Shown here: positions 43,924 to 52,111 of the stretch, in pieces
Position numbering within the stretch: the first letter of the stretch is position 1
Layout of the letters: each line of letters opens with the position of its first letter
Assembly: GCA_964370715.1 (NCBI GenBank)
Contig: CAYJKJ010000016.1
Location: 1 to 64,000, forward strand
Direction: 5' to 3'
Length of the DNA stretch: 64,000 bases
DNA from: CAYJAY01 sp964370715
GTDB taxonomy: Bacteria; Bacillota; Clostridia; Oscillospirales; Ruminococcaceae
Made by a program: the position numbers and the translations under genes
Notes under the pieces: generated by a model
Told to the model about the DNA's origin: nothing
The model's database searches: none
The model's input: only the letters and a program-made list of their open reading frames with translations

Positions 43924-43952
43924 TTGACTTTTTGTCACGTATATTGTAACAT
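43924..43952 (+). promoter_or_regulatory. Promoter of the merR-family gene
   Basis: -35 TTGACT (43924-43929), 17-bp spacer, -10 TAACAT (43947-43952). It overlaps the divergent adh promoter and abuts the operator. Confidence 0.55.
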
Positions 43953-43973
43953 TTAGAGTAAACTCTAAGTCAA
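43943..43973 (-). promoter_or_regulatory. MerR-type adh promoter and operator
   Basis: On the minus strand, -35 TTGACT (43968-43973) and -10 TACAAT (43943-43948) are 19 bp apart, 2 bp more than optimal. The spacer contains a perfect dyad TTAGAGT-AA-ACTCTAA (43953-43968). This is the geometry at which MerR-family activators untwist DNA to realign the promoter. Confidence 0.82.
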
Positions 43974-43999
43974 GAACAAATTTGAAAGTTGGGTCAATA

Positions 44000-44425
44000 A
44001 TGGGATACAGCATTGGGGAAGCGGCGAAAAAAGTTAATATGACAACCCATACATTAAGGTATTATGAAAAAGAAGGGCTGATTTCGATCAAGCGAAAGGA
44101 AAACGGATTGCGCGAATTTAGCGAATCCGATATCGAACTGCTTAAGGTTATAAACTGTCTTAAAGAAACCAATATGCCTATCGCCGATATCAAGAAATAT
44201 ATAAGTCTTTGTGATGGTGGGGCTAAAACAAACGATGCTCGTAAAGAGATATTTGTGATGCAAAAGCAACATATCGAAAAAGAGATCGAACGGCTAACAG
44301 AATTTTTAAACCTTTCGAAATTTAAGATATGGTATTATGAAAATATTGATAAACTAGGGGATGAGAGCGATCCCAACAACTGTGATAAAATGCGTGAAAT
44401 GTATAAAAACATATCAGATGATTAG
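44000..44425 (+). CDS. MerR-family transcriptional regulator
   Basis: 141 residues from ATG 44000; a TTG six codons earlier is less likely. The N-terminal winged helix-turn-helix (about 2-70) has the signature TTHTLRYYEKEGLI. A dimerisation coiled coil (about 80-115) and a short C-terminus follow. It lacks the cysteine pattern of mercury sensors and resembles the aldehyde/nitrosative-stress (AdhR/NmlR-like) branch in layout. It is divergent from the Fe-ADH gene over a shared 101-bp regulatory region with a dyad operator, so it probably activates adh and represses itself. Confidence 0.92.
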   Translation: MGYSIGEAAKKVNMTTHTLRYYEKEGLISIKRKENGLREFSESDIELLKVINCLKETNMPIADIKKYISLCDGGAKTNDARKEIFVMQKQHIEKEIERLTEFLNLSKFKIWYYENIDKLGDESDPNNCDKMREMYKNISDD

Positions 44426-44467
44426 ATCGTTGAGTTGAAATTTAACTCGAAATTTACCTAAATATTA

Positions 44468-44496
44468 TTGACTATGTCAATGTTGAATGATATTAT
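44468..44496 (+). promoter_or_regulatory. Promoter of the YwaF-like gene
   Basis: -35 TTGACT (44468-44473), 17-bp spacer, -10 TATTAT (44491-44496). Confidence 0.7.
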
Positions 44497-44541
44497 TTTA
44501 CTATACTACATATTAAAGAAGGCTGTAAAAAAGGGAAAACT

Positions 44542-45273
44542 ATGTTTGAAAATTTTGTGTCGCCCGATGCCCCATTTGTTAAAATCCTTGGAATGGAACA
44601 TCTTATATATCTGTTTTTTTGTATAACCGTTGTAATATTATTTGCAAAAAACTACAAATGGGTTAGAAAAAACGAGCAGGTTTTGCGAAAGGTTTTTCTT
44701 TCGGTGTTGGTGTTTCAACAGGTGTTTTTTCTTTATGGTTGGTATGCTGTTTTCACTCCGAATTTTTGGTCGGAGGGGTTGCCGCTACAGATGTGTCGAA
44801 TAGCATCGCTTTTAACGATAGTTTTCTTGATCAACAAAAATAAAATTGCTCTTGACGTTCTTTGTTATTTTAGCATATTTGCGTTAATATCGTTGTTCTA
44901 TCCGCTTGCGGTCTATAACTTTACCCACATAAGCGGTTTGTCGTATATGATTAACCATCTCATAACCGTGTTAATTCCGGCGTTTGCCGCCATAACCTGT
45001 GGGTTTGAGCCGACAAGAAAAACCTGCTTTCATGCTGTTATCGGATTTTTAATCTATTTTCCGATTGCAATAATAGCAAATTATCTAACCGGCGGAAACT
45101 ATTTCTACCAAACAAATCGCCCGTTTTTACATAGCTTGTCGGAAGTTCAGTTTGGAGCGCTAACGATAATAGTGACGGTTGGCGGATTTATAATTTTAAC
45201 CGAGCTTTATATATTCATAAAATCAAAAGTTGTCGCATATATAAATAAAAGACAACAAGCTGTTAAACAATAA
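44542..45273 (+). CDS. YwaF-family integral membrane protein
   Basis: 243 residues with about seven hydrophobic helices. It matches the YwaF/TIGR02206 family in layout: an early GMEHLIYLFF segment, WSEGLPLQMCRIAS (about 79-92), and a conserved YMINHLITVLIPA segment (about 131-145). It lies in the cytoplasmic membrane; the function is not established for bacteria. It is monocistronic, with a promoter upstream and a weak hairpin AAACCGTT/AACGGTTT just after its stop. Confidence 0.85.
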   Translation: MFENFVSPDAPFVKILGMEHLIYLFFCITVVILFAKNYKWVRKNEQVLRKVFLSVLVFQQVFFLYGWYAVFTPNFWSEGLPLQMCRIASLLTIVFLINKNKIALDVLCYFSIFALISLFYPLAVYNFTHISGLSYMINHLITVLIPAFAAITCGFEPTRKTCFHAVIGFLIYFPIAIIANYLTGGNYFYQTNRPFLHSLSEVQFGALTIIVTVGGFIILTELYIFIKSKVVAYINKRQQAVKQ

Positions 45274-45274
45274 A

Positions 45275-45297
45275 ACCGTTTCATTAACGGTTTGTAT
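45275..45297 (+). terminator. Weak terminator after the YwaF-like gene
   Basis: 8-bp stem AAACCGTT/AACGGTTT with a short loop and T/A-rich tail. Confidence 0.6.
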
Positions 45298-45309
45298 ATT
45301 TATTAGCTG

Positions 45310-45338
45310 TTGACAAATAATAGATTTCATGTTAGAAT
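45310..45338 (+). promoter_or_regulatory. Promoter of the infC-rpmI-rplT operon
   Basis: -35 TTGACA (45310-45315), 17-bp spacer, -10 TAGAAT (45333-45338), giving a leader of about 155 nt. Confidence 0.8.
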
Positions 45339-45344
45339 TTCTTT

Positions 45345-45490
45345 AACAACAAAGCAGAAGCTTATGCTCTCACCTTGTAGTTTTTGAAACTGCGGGTCAA
45401 TATTCTGAATTGGCGGTTTTATTGCCATGTAATTATATTGAGTGTGAACTTCTGAAAGTTTACGCTTATTTTGTTAATTTTTTTTGGAGG
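45345..45490 (+). promoter_or_regulatory. infC leader (probable L20-type autoregulatory region)
   Basis: The roughly 150-nt untranslated leader contains AGCAGAAGCTTATGCTCTCACC followed by GCGGGTCAAT, an arrangement I associate with Firmicute infC leaders, where L20 binding represses the operon. A small hairpin GGCGGTTTTATTGCC follows. The secondary structure was not computed, so the assignment to the L20 leader family is moderate. Confidence 0.5.
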
Positions 45491-45499
45491 TGGATTTCA

Positions 45500-46021
45500 A
45501 TAGCCGCAAAAGGACATTCAATCAATGAAGATATAAGAGAAAAGGAAGTTCGAGTAGTTGATGCCGACGGAAGCCAACTAGGTATCATGACTTCGGACAA
45601 CGCCCAAAAAATGGCGGATGCCAAAAATCTTGATCTTGTTATGATTGCCCCGCAAGGGGTTCCCCCCGTCTGCCGTATTATGGACTACGGTAAGTTCAAA
45701 TTTGAACAACAAAAAAGGGAAAAGGATGCTCGCAAAAACCAAAAAGTTGTTGATATTAAAGAGATTAGAATGTCTTTAAATATCGGGCAACACGACCTTG
45801 ACACAAAGGTGTCACACGCAACTAAGTTTTTAAAAGAGGGCGACAAGGTTAAAGCGACCATTCGTTTTCGAGGACGTGAAAGAGCACATGCAAGCATGGG
45901 AACCGTTTTGCTTAATCGCTTTGCGGAAGCTTGCTCGGAATTTGGAGTTGTTGAAAAAGAGCCCAAATTTGAGGGTAGGGGAATGCAGATGTTTCTGGCT
46001 CCGAAAAACAACAAACAGTAA
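45500..46021 (+). CDS. infC: Translation initiation factor IF-3 (probable AUA start)
   Basis: Binds the 30S subunit and checks start-codon/initiator pairing. The conserved N-terminus INEDIREKEVRVV and the rest of the two-domain IF3 (RIMDYGKFKFEQ in the linker, KVKATIRFRGRE near residue 115) are intact. No ATG, GTG or TTG exists at a suitable place. The strong Shine-Dalgarno GGAGG (45486-45490) is 9 nt from an in-frame ATA at 45500, giving 173 residues, the normal length. An ATT at 45494 is too close. Rare start codons on infC allow IF3 to repress its own synthesis (established in E. coli with AUU). Confidence 0.9.
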   Translation: MAAKGHSINEDIREKEVRVVDADGSQLGIMTSDNAQKMADAKNLDLVMIAPQGVPPVCRIMDYGKFKFEQQKREKDARKNQKVVDIKEIRMSLNIGQHDLDTKVSHATKFLKEGDKVKATIRFRGRERAHASMGTVLLNRFAEACSEFGVVEKEPKFEGRGMQMFLAPKNNKQ

Positions 46022-46064
46022 TTTTAAAACTATACTTTAAGCAACGAAAGGACAGATATTTATT

Positions 46065-46262
46065 ATGCCTAAGATGAAAACACACAGCGGTGCTAAAAAA
46101 CGTTTTTCTTTGACAAAAAACGGAAAAGTTAAACGTGCGAAAGCATTTAAATCGCACATTCTCAACAAAAAATCAACTAAGCGCAAAAGAAATCTCCGCA
46201 AAGGTGCTTATGCTGACAAAACAAACGTAGCAAACATCAAAGTAATGATTCCTTACAAATAA
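46065..46262 (+). CDS. rpmI: 50S ribosomal protein L35
   Basis: 65 residues, strongly basic, starting MPKMKTHSGAKKRF, the L35 signature. Large-subunit protein. Second gene of the infC-rpmI-rplT operon; the Shine-Dalgarno GAAAGGA is present. Confidence 0.98.
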   Translation: MPKMKTHSGAKKRFSLTKNGKVKRAKAFKSHILNKKSTKRKRNLRKGAYADKTNVANIKVMIPYK

Positions 46263-46313
46263 ACAGAAATTTTGAAATAAAATAAAAAGTTACCTAAATG
46301 GAGGAGATATATT

Positions 46314-46667
46314 ATGGCTCGTATTAAGGGCGCAACTATGACGCGCAAAAGAAGAAAAAAAGTTTTAAAACTGGCAAAAGGCTATTTTGGAAGCAAGAGC
46401 AAACTCTTTAAAACCGCCAAACAAGCGGTTATGAAATCGGGAGTTAAAGCTTATATCGGACGTAAACAGAAAAAACGTGATTTCAGAAGAATCTGGATAA
46501 CCCGTATTTCTGCTGGATGTCGCATCAACGGAACCAACTACAGCACATTTATGAACGGTCTTAAAAAAGCAGGAATCGACCTTAACCGCAAAATGTTATC
46601 GGAAATTGCGATTAGCGATGAAAAAGCTTTTGCAGGTCTTGTAAAACAAGCTTTAGAAGCAAAATAA
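46314..46667 (+). CDS. rplT: 50S ribosomal protein L20
   Basis: 117 residues, basic, with RRKKVLKLAKGYFG, RDFRRIWITRI and GINYSTF-type motifs of L20. Needed early in 50S assembly, and in Firmicutes and E. coli it represses its own operon by binding the mRNA leader. The start follows TGGAGGAG. Followed by a terminator. Confidence 0.98.
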   Translation: MARIKGATMTRKRRKKVLKLAKGYFGSKSKLFKTAKQAVMKSGVKAYIGRKQKKRDFRRIWITRISAGCRINGTNYSTFMNGLKKAGIDLNRKMLSEIAISDEKAFAGLVKQALEAK

Positions 46668-46678
46668 AAATATAAAAT

Positions 46679-46711
46679 GCCCGTACGCTTCAAATGCATA
46701 CGGGCTTTTAA
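46679..46711 (+). terminator. Terminator of the infC operon
   Basis: Stem GCCCGTA/TACGGGC with a 13-nt partly paired loop, followed by TTTTAAT. Confidence 0.82.
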
Positions 46712-46734
46712 TGTATTATTCGGAGAGCCGTTAG

Positions 46735-47520
46735 ATGGTTGAGATAACAAGTAGAACAAACGAAAAAGTTAAAGAGATAGCAAAGCTTGCAAACGATAGC
46801 GGCGAACGCTTGAAAAACGGCGTTGCGGTGCTAGAGGGAAAAAAGCTTGTAATCGAAGCGATTAATCGAGGTTTTTCCTTCCATTCTTTATGGATTGAAA
46901 AAACTGTTTATGAAGAAATTGCGATATCACTTGACAATAACAATATAACGAATGATAATATCTATATCACCACAAGCCATGTTATCGAGAAAATATCTTC
47001 GCAAAAAAATTCTCAAGGCATCGTTGGGATTATTCACACCAACCAAAACAAAGGGGAGATGAACAGCGAAAAAGCGTTGCTCATCAGCGAGATTCAAGAT
47101 CCTTTAAACGTTGGAGCTATAATCAGGAGCGCTGTGGCGTTTGGTTTTAAAGATATCTATATTTCAAAATGTTCAGCAGACCCTTTTTCGCAAAAAGCAA
47201 TAAGGGGTTCTATGGGCGCTGTATTGAGATGTCAAGTTGAATATAATGTCGACGCCGAAGAAACAATAGATACATTAAAGCAAAGAGGGTATAAAACGTT
47301 TGCTACCGCTTTGAATGAAAATTCGATAAAGCTTTCCGACGTCGACCCTTTAGACGAAACAAAGGTATTAGTTGTTATAGGAAACGAAGGGAACGGCCTT
47401 TCAGACAGCGTTTTATCGAAATGTGATAGTGTTTTGAAAATTCCTATCGTTGGTGATATCGAAAGCCTCAATGCTTCGGTTGCCGCCGGTATTATAATGT
47501 ATCATCTCGGAAACAAATAG
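46735..47520 (+). CDS. TrmH/SpoU-family RNA 2'-O-methyltransferase
   Basis: 261 residues. An N-terminal substrate-binding domain (KNGVAVLEGKKLVIEA) precedes the SPOUT knot domain, with motif 1 DPLNVGAIIRSA (about 122-133), motif 2 VIGNEGNGL (about 215-223) and motif 3 IPIVGDIESLNASVAAGI (about 237-254). It transfers a methyl group from SAM to a ribose 2'-OH of rRNA or tRNA; the specific nucleotide is not deducible. Downstream of rplT, as often in Firmicutes, where it may belong with ribosome biogenesis. The Shine-Dalgarno is GGAGAG. Confidence 0.93.
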   Translation: MVEITSRTNEKVKEIAKLANDSGERLKNGVAVLEGKKLVIEAINRGFSFHSLWIEKTVYEEIAISLDNNNITNDNIYITTSHVIEKISSQKNSQGIVGIIHTNQNKGEMNSEKALLISEIQDPLNVGAIIRSAVAFGFKDIYISKCSADPFSQKAIRGSMGAVLRCQVEYNVDAEETIDTLKQRGYKTFATALNENSIKLSDVDPLDETKVLVVIGNEGNGLSDSVLSKCDSVLKIPIVGDIESLNASVAAGIIMYHLGNK

Positions 47521-47603
47521 ATATAAACCTAGGTTTAATATACTGACAATTGAGAATAGACCCTTTGAGCATCCTTAAAAATATTTTGGATATGGGGGAA
47601 ACG

Positions 47604-48704
47604 ATGGAAAGAAATCTCTTGTTAAAGTTATGGTTTTCCGAGGTTTTCGGCCCTTGCAACCCGAAAGCGTTCGAGTTTCTAAAGCGATATTCTTTTATTG
47701 AAGATATATATGATAATCGGCTTTCCGCCGCCCTTGCAAAAGACCTTTCGCCGACAGAACTTTCAAAGATGCATAAGTTAACGTTGGACGACATGAAAAA
47801 GCGGTTATCGATATGCGAGGAACAAAACATAAAAATTTTGTTTTATTCCGATTTTGAATATCCCGAAAGGTTAAGAATGTTCGACATTCCGCCGATATCT
47901 TTGTTTGTAACCGGCAATGTCGAGGCGCTAAACGGTCGGCTTATAGCGGGCGTTGGTTCTAGAAAACCAACACGGTATGGAAAAGATGTGGTAGAATATA
48001 TTATGAACCCCCTTTTAGAAAACGATTTTTGTTTGGTTAGCGGTCTAGCCGATGGGATAGACAGCGAGGTTCATAAAATCGCCGTCCGCTCCAAGGGGAA
48101 AACCGTTGCGGTTTTGGGATGTGGGATTGATGGAACATATCCGAAGTTTAACCAACAACTGCGAAAACAAATAGAGATAGACGGCGCAAGCGTTAGCGAA
48201 TATCCGCCCAAAGCCGGCTGTTCGCCATATATGTTCCCGATTAGAAACAGAATTATAGCGGGGCTATCTATGGGTGTTATTATATTTGAAGCGGCGAAAA
48301 AAAGCGGCACTATGATAACCGCAAACTATGCTTTGAACAATTCAAGAGAAGTTTTTGCGGTTCCGGGAAGTGTTTTTTCAAAGCAAAGCGAGGGGACTAA
48401 TCATTTAATATCGCTGGGAGCAGTTCCGATTTGTTCAAACCACGATGTTTTTGATACATTTAATATCGAATATAAACCCAAAAGCGATAAAAGCATTCCG
48501 CAAAAAAAACAGATTAAACTTTCCGATACGGAACAAAAAATCATGGAAGTTTTGCAACAAGGTCAATTAAGGCCGGATGAAATGTTTGAAAAGCTTTCGG
48601 TTCCGATGTTTGAAATATTGGCGTCTCTTTCAAATCTTGAGATGGAAGATGTTGTCGATGTTTTACCGGGACAAAAATACAGCTTAAAAAATATGTACGA
48701 ATGA
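47604..48704 (+). CDS. dprA: DNA processing protein DprA (Smf)
   Basis: 366 residues from ATG 47604, preceded by GGGGGA; a TTG 18 codons earlier is possible. DprA loads RecA on incoming single-stranded DNA during transformation. An N-terminal SAM-like helical region, the Rossmann core with GVGSRKPTRYG (about 133-143), LVSGLADGIDSEVHK (about 158-172) and ITANYALNNSREVFAVPG (about 255), and a C-terminal winged-helix domain are visible. It sits directly upstream of topA (9-nt gap), a conserved pair. Its presence alone does not show competence. Confidence 0.95.
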   Translation: MERNLLLKLWFSEVFGPCNPKAFEFLKRYSFIEDIYDNRLSAALAKDLSPTELSKMHKLTLDDMKKRLSICEEQNIKILFYSDFEYPERLRMFDIPPISLFVTGNVEALNGRLIAGVGSRKPTRYGKDVVEYIMNPLLENDFCLVSGLADGIDSEVHKIAVRSKGKTVAVLGCGIDGTYPKFNQQLRKQIEIDGASVSEYPPKAGCSPYMFPIRNRIIAGLSMGVIIFEAAKKSGTMITANYALNNSREVFAVPGSVFSKQSEGTNHLISLGAVPICSNHDVFDTFNIEYKPKSDKSIPQKKQIKLSDTEQKIMEVLQQGQLRPDEMFEKLSVPMFEILASLSNLEMEDVVDVLPGQKYSLKNMYE

Positions 48705-48713
48705 GATGGTAGT

Positions 48714-50810
48714 ATGTCTAAATTATTGATAGTCGAAAGCCCTGCGAAGGCAAAAACAATTAAAAAATATCTTGGAGATGATTTCGAGGTTTTAGCGTCC
48801 AACGGACACATAAGGGATCTTCCGAAAAGCTCTTTGGGGGTTAACGTTGAAAAAGATTTTAAACCGCAATACCTTAACATAACGGGCAAAGAAAAGCTTA
48901 TTAAAGAACTTAAAAAAGTAGCGAGCAACAGCACAGAAGTTTTTCTCGCAACCGACCCCGACCGTGAGGGGGAGGCTATTTCTTGGCATCTTGCGTATCT
49001 TTTAAACCTTGATGACAAACAAGAAAACAGGGTGACTTTTGAAGAGATAACCAAAAAAGGCGTTGAAAAAGGGATGCAAAATCCAAGACCGATCAACATA
49101 AGCCTTGTAGACAGCCAACAAGCAAGAAGAATTCTCGACAGAATAGTTGGCTACAAACTTTCGCCGTTTTTATGGAAAAAGGTTAAAAGAGGGCTTTCTG
49201 CCGGTCGAGTTCAATCGGTTGCGGTTAAGCTTTTAGCGGATAGAGAAAACGAGATCAACGCATTTAATCCGGTCGAATATTGGACCGTTGATGCGATTTT
49301 GAAGATAGGCGGAACGGCCAAAACCGTCACCGCAAAACTTAGAGGAAAAGGAAACGTAACCGGGGAAGAATTCAAGATTGAAAACGAGCAACAATGCAAC
49401 GCAATTCTTGAAGATTTGAAAGATACCTCGTTTGAGATAGCCAACATCAAAACAGGTTCTCGAAAAAAATCCCCCGAACCCCCGTTTATAACCTCGACGC
49501 TACAACAGGATGCTTCGAGAAAACTAGGATTTGTCGCAAGAAGAACTATGAGAGCGGCGCAGGAGCTTTATGAAGGTATCGATATCGAAGGGCTGGGTTC
49601 GGTTGGTCTTATAACCTATATGAGAACCGATTCGCTTCGTATCTCAAACGATGCCCACGATGCGGCGATTGAATATATCGAAAACAGGTTTGGCGAAAAA
49701 TTTGCCCACAAAACACCTAGAACATACAAGCAAAAAAATGCGGCAAACGTTCAAGATGCCCATGAAGCTATTCGCCCAACGATGGTTGAACTAACCCCGG
49801 AACAAGCTCAAAAATCCCTTTCAACCGATCAATATAAAATCTATAAACTAATTTGGGAACGTTTTGTTGCCAGCCGAATGAGCGACCAACAACAAAAGAC
49901 CCATACCGTTGATATCGACAGCGGTGACTATAAATTCCGTGCTTCGGGTTATGAAATCGTGTTTGAAGGGTTCACCGTTTTGTATGAAGTTTCGACCGAA
50001 GAAAAGGAGCAAGGCCCTACCGTCTTCCCCGAGATCGACCAACAAACTGCGCTTAAAAAGAAAGAGCTTAAACCGTTGCAACATTTCACCCAACCCCCGC
50101 AAAGGTTCAGCGAAGCTACCCTTATTAAAGCGCTTGAAGAAAACGGCATAGGAAGACCTTCGACATATGCGCCGATTATCTCAACGATAATCGATAGAGG
50201 ATATGTCGAGAGAAAACAAAAAAATCTAATACCGACTACGCTTGGTATGGTTATAACCGACCTTATGAAACAACAGTTCCCCGATATAGTCGATGTTAAG
50301 TTTTCGGCCAGTATGGAAAAAAACCTCGACAAAATCGAGGAAGGGAAAAGCGAATGGGTTAAGATTATTGAAAAATTCTACAAAGAATTTGATAAGAGCC
50401 TAAAAAAAGCCGAGCAAAACCTTGAGGGTCAAAGAATAAAAATCCCTTATGAAGAAACCGATGTAATCTGCGAAAATTGCGGAAAAAACATGGTTATAAA
50501 AACGGGGCGTTTTGGAAAATTCCTTGCGTGTCCCGGATATCCCGATTGCAAAACAACCAAAAAGATAGTTGTTGAAACCAAAGGAAACTGCCCAAAATGT
50601 GATGCTAAGATAGTTGGGCGAAAATCGACCAAAGGTAGGCAGTATTTCGCTTGCGAAAAAGGCATGAGTTGCGGATATATGACGTGGGACGAACCGGCAG
50701 GAGAAAACTGCCCCAAATGCTCAAAGTCTTTGTTGAAGAAAAAAGGAAAATCCCCTTATTTATATTGCTCAAACGAACAATGCGACTATAAAAAGGCAGT
50801 TGAAAAATGA
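48714..50810 (+). CDS. topA: DNA topoisomerase I
   Basis: Relaxes negative supercoils. 698 residues, typical. An N-terminal TOPRIM domain (LIVESPAKAKTI, then DPDREGEAIS near 83) precedes the type IA core with the catalytic tyrosine in YMRTDSLRIS (about 302). Three C-terminal zinc-ribbon motifs with paired CxxC follow (about 585-695: CENCGKNM, CPKCDAK, CPKCSKS). The stop overlaps the trmFO start by 4 bases, so the two are translationally coupled. Confidence 0.97.
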   Translation: MSKLLIVESPAKAKTIKKYLGDDFEVLASNGHIRDLPKSSLGVNVEKDFKPQYLNITGKEKLIKELKKVASNSTEVFLATDPDREGEAISWHLAYLLNLDDKQENRVTFEEITKKGVEKGMQNPRPINISLVDSQQARRILDRIVGYKLSPFLWKKVKRGLSAGRVQSVAVKLLADRENEINAFNPVEYWTVDAILKIGGTAKTVTAKLRGKGNVTGEEFKIENEQQCNAILEDLKDTSFEIANIKTGSRKKSPEPPFITSTLQQDASRKLGFVARRTMRAAQELYEGIDIEGLGSVGLITYMRTDSLRISNDAHDAAIEYIENRFGEKFAHKTPRTYKQKNAANVQDAHEAIRPTMVELTPEQAQKSLSTDQYKIYKLIWERFVASRMSDQQQKTHTVDIDSGDYKFRASGYEIVFEGFTVLYEVSTEEKEQGPTVFPEIDQQTALKKKELKPLQHFTQPPQRFSEATLIKALEENGIGRPSTYAPIISTIIDRGYVERKQKNLIPTTLGMVITDLMKQQFPDIVDVKFSASMEKNLDKIEEGKSEWVKIIEKFYKEFDKSLKKAEQNLEGQRIKIPYEETDVICENCGKNMVIKTGRFGKFLACPGYPDCKTTKKIVVETKGNCPKCDAKIVGRKSTKGRQYFACEKGMSCGYMTWDEPAGENCPKCSKSLLKKKGKSPYLYCSNEQCDYKKAVEK

Positions 50811-52111
50811 ACAAAGTAACGGTAGTTGGCGCAGGTCTTGCCGGTTGCGAGGCGGCGCAAAAACTTTCCTCTTTAGGATACAGCGTGACGCTTGTTGAGA
50901 TGAAACCGAAACGGATGTCTAAAGCGCATAGCTCAAACAACTTTGCGGAACTCGTGTGCAGCAATTCCCTTAAAGCTATGAGGTTGGAAAGCGCTGCAGG
51001 GCTTTTGAAGCATGAGATGAAGATGATGGGTTCGCTGGTTGTAGAAGCGGCGGAAAAAACCGCAGTGTCTGCGGGCGGAGCGCTAGCGGTAGACCGAGAA
51101 GCGTTCTCAAGCTATATAACCGAAAAGATAAAGGGCGACAAAAACATCAACGTAGTGTCAAAACTTTACGAAAAGATAGACCGAGAAAACCCGATAATCG
51201 TTGCAACAGGTCCTTTAACCGAAGGGGCGCTAGCGGAGGATATATCCGATTTAACGGGAGGGTTTTTAAGCTTTTTCGATGCGGCGGCGCCAATTATATC
51301 GGCACAAAGCATAGACATGGAGAACGTTCACGCCGCCAGTAGATACGGCAGAGGTGGCGACGACTATTTAAACTGCTATTTCAACAAGCAAAACTACGAA
51401 GATTTTTGGAACGAACTTGTAGGTGCGAGAGTGGCAAATCTTCATGATGTTGACAAAGACTACAAAGTCTATGAAGGATGTATGCCGGTTGAGAAACTCG
51501 CAAAACGAGGAATAGATACCATTCGTTTTGGTCCGCTAAAACCGGTTGGTTTGGTTGACCCAAAGACCGACAGACGTCCTTGGGCGGCGGTTCAACTAAG
51601 GCGAGAGGACGAAAAAGGAACGATGTTTAACATCGTTGGTTTTCAAACAAATCTTGTGTTTTCGGAACAAAAACGAGTATTTTCGATGATTCCCGGCCTT
51701 GAAAACGCCGAGTTTATAAGATATGGCGTTATGCATCGAAACAGCTTTATCAATTCGCCCGAAGTTTTAAACATAACCCAAAACCTTAAATCAACACCAA
51801 ATGTGTTTTTTGCGGGACAGATAACGGGGGTAGAGGGCTATTGTGAATCGGCGGCGAGCGGATTGTTAAGCGCTATATTTTTGGATAGAATGTTAAAACA
51901 AAAACCCGTTATAATTCCGTCTGAAAAAACGATGTGTGGGAGCTTGTTAAGATATATAAACACTAAAAACAAAAACTTTCAACCAATGGGGGCGAACATG
52001 GGTATTGTTGCCGAGATTGGCGAAAGAATTAAAGACAAAAAGCTTAAATATGAAAAGATTAGCCAAAGAGCTATCGATGATATGAAAATATTCTTGGAGG
52101 GTTTAACATGA
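50807..52111 (+). CDS. trmFO: tRNA (uracil-54-C5)-methyltransferase, folate-dependent
   Basis: Methylates U54 in the T-loop of tRNAs with methylenetetrahydrofolate and FAD. 434 residues. An N-terminal FAD-binding VVGAGLAGCEAA, the family-specific NNFAELVCSNSLK (with the catalytic-region Cys near 51) and GQITGVEGYCESAASG (about 346) are present. Overlaps topA by ATGA and plsX by 4 bases, an operon. topA-trmFO adjacency is conserved in Firmicutes. Confidence 0.97.
   Translation: MNKVTVVGAGLAGCEAAQKLSSLGYSVTLVEMKPKRMSKAHSSNNFAELVCSNSLKAMRLESAAGLLKHEMKMMGSLVVEAAEKTAVSAGGALAVDREAFSSYITEKIKGDKNINVVSKLYEKIDRENPIIVATGPLTEGALAEDISDLTGGFLSFFDAAAPIISAQSIDMENVHAASRYGRGGDDYLNCYFNKQNYEDFWNELVGARVANLHDVDKDYKVYEGCMPVEKLAKRGIDTIRFGPLKPVGLVDPKTDRRPWAAVQLRREDEKGTMFNIVGFQTNLVFSEQKRVFSMIPGLENAEFIRYGVMHRNSFINSPEVLNITQNLKSTPNVFFAGQITGVEGYCESAASGLLSAIFLDRMLKQKPVIIPSEKTMCGSLLRYINTKNKNFQPMGANMGIVAEIGERIKDKKLKYEKISQRAIDDMKIFLEGLT

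Noticed and set aside
45410..45499. N-terminal extension of IF3 by 30 residues from a TTG
   Set aside because: The extension is absent from IF3, overlaps the leader and the Shine-Dalgarno site, and has no ribosome site of its own.
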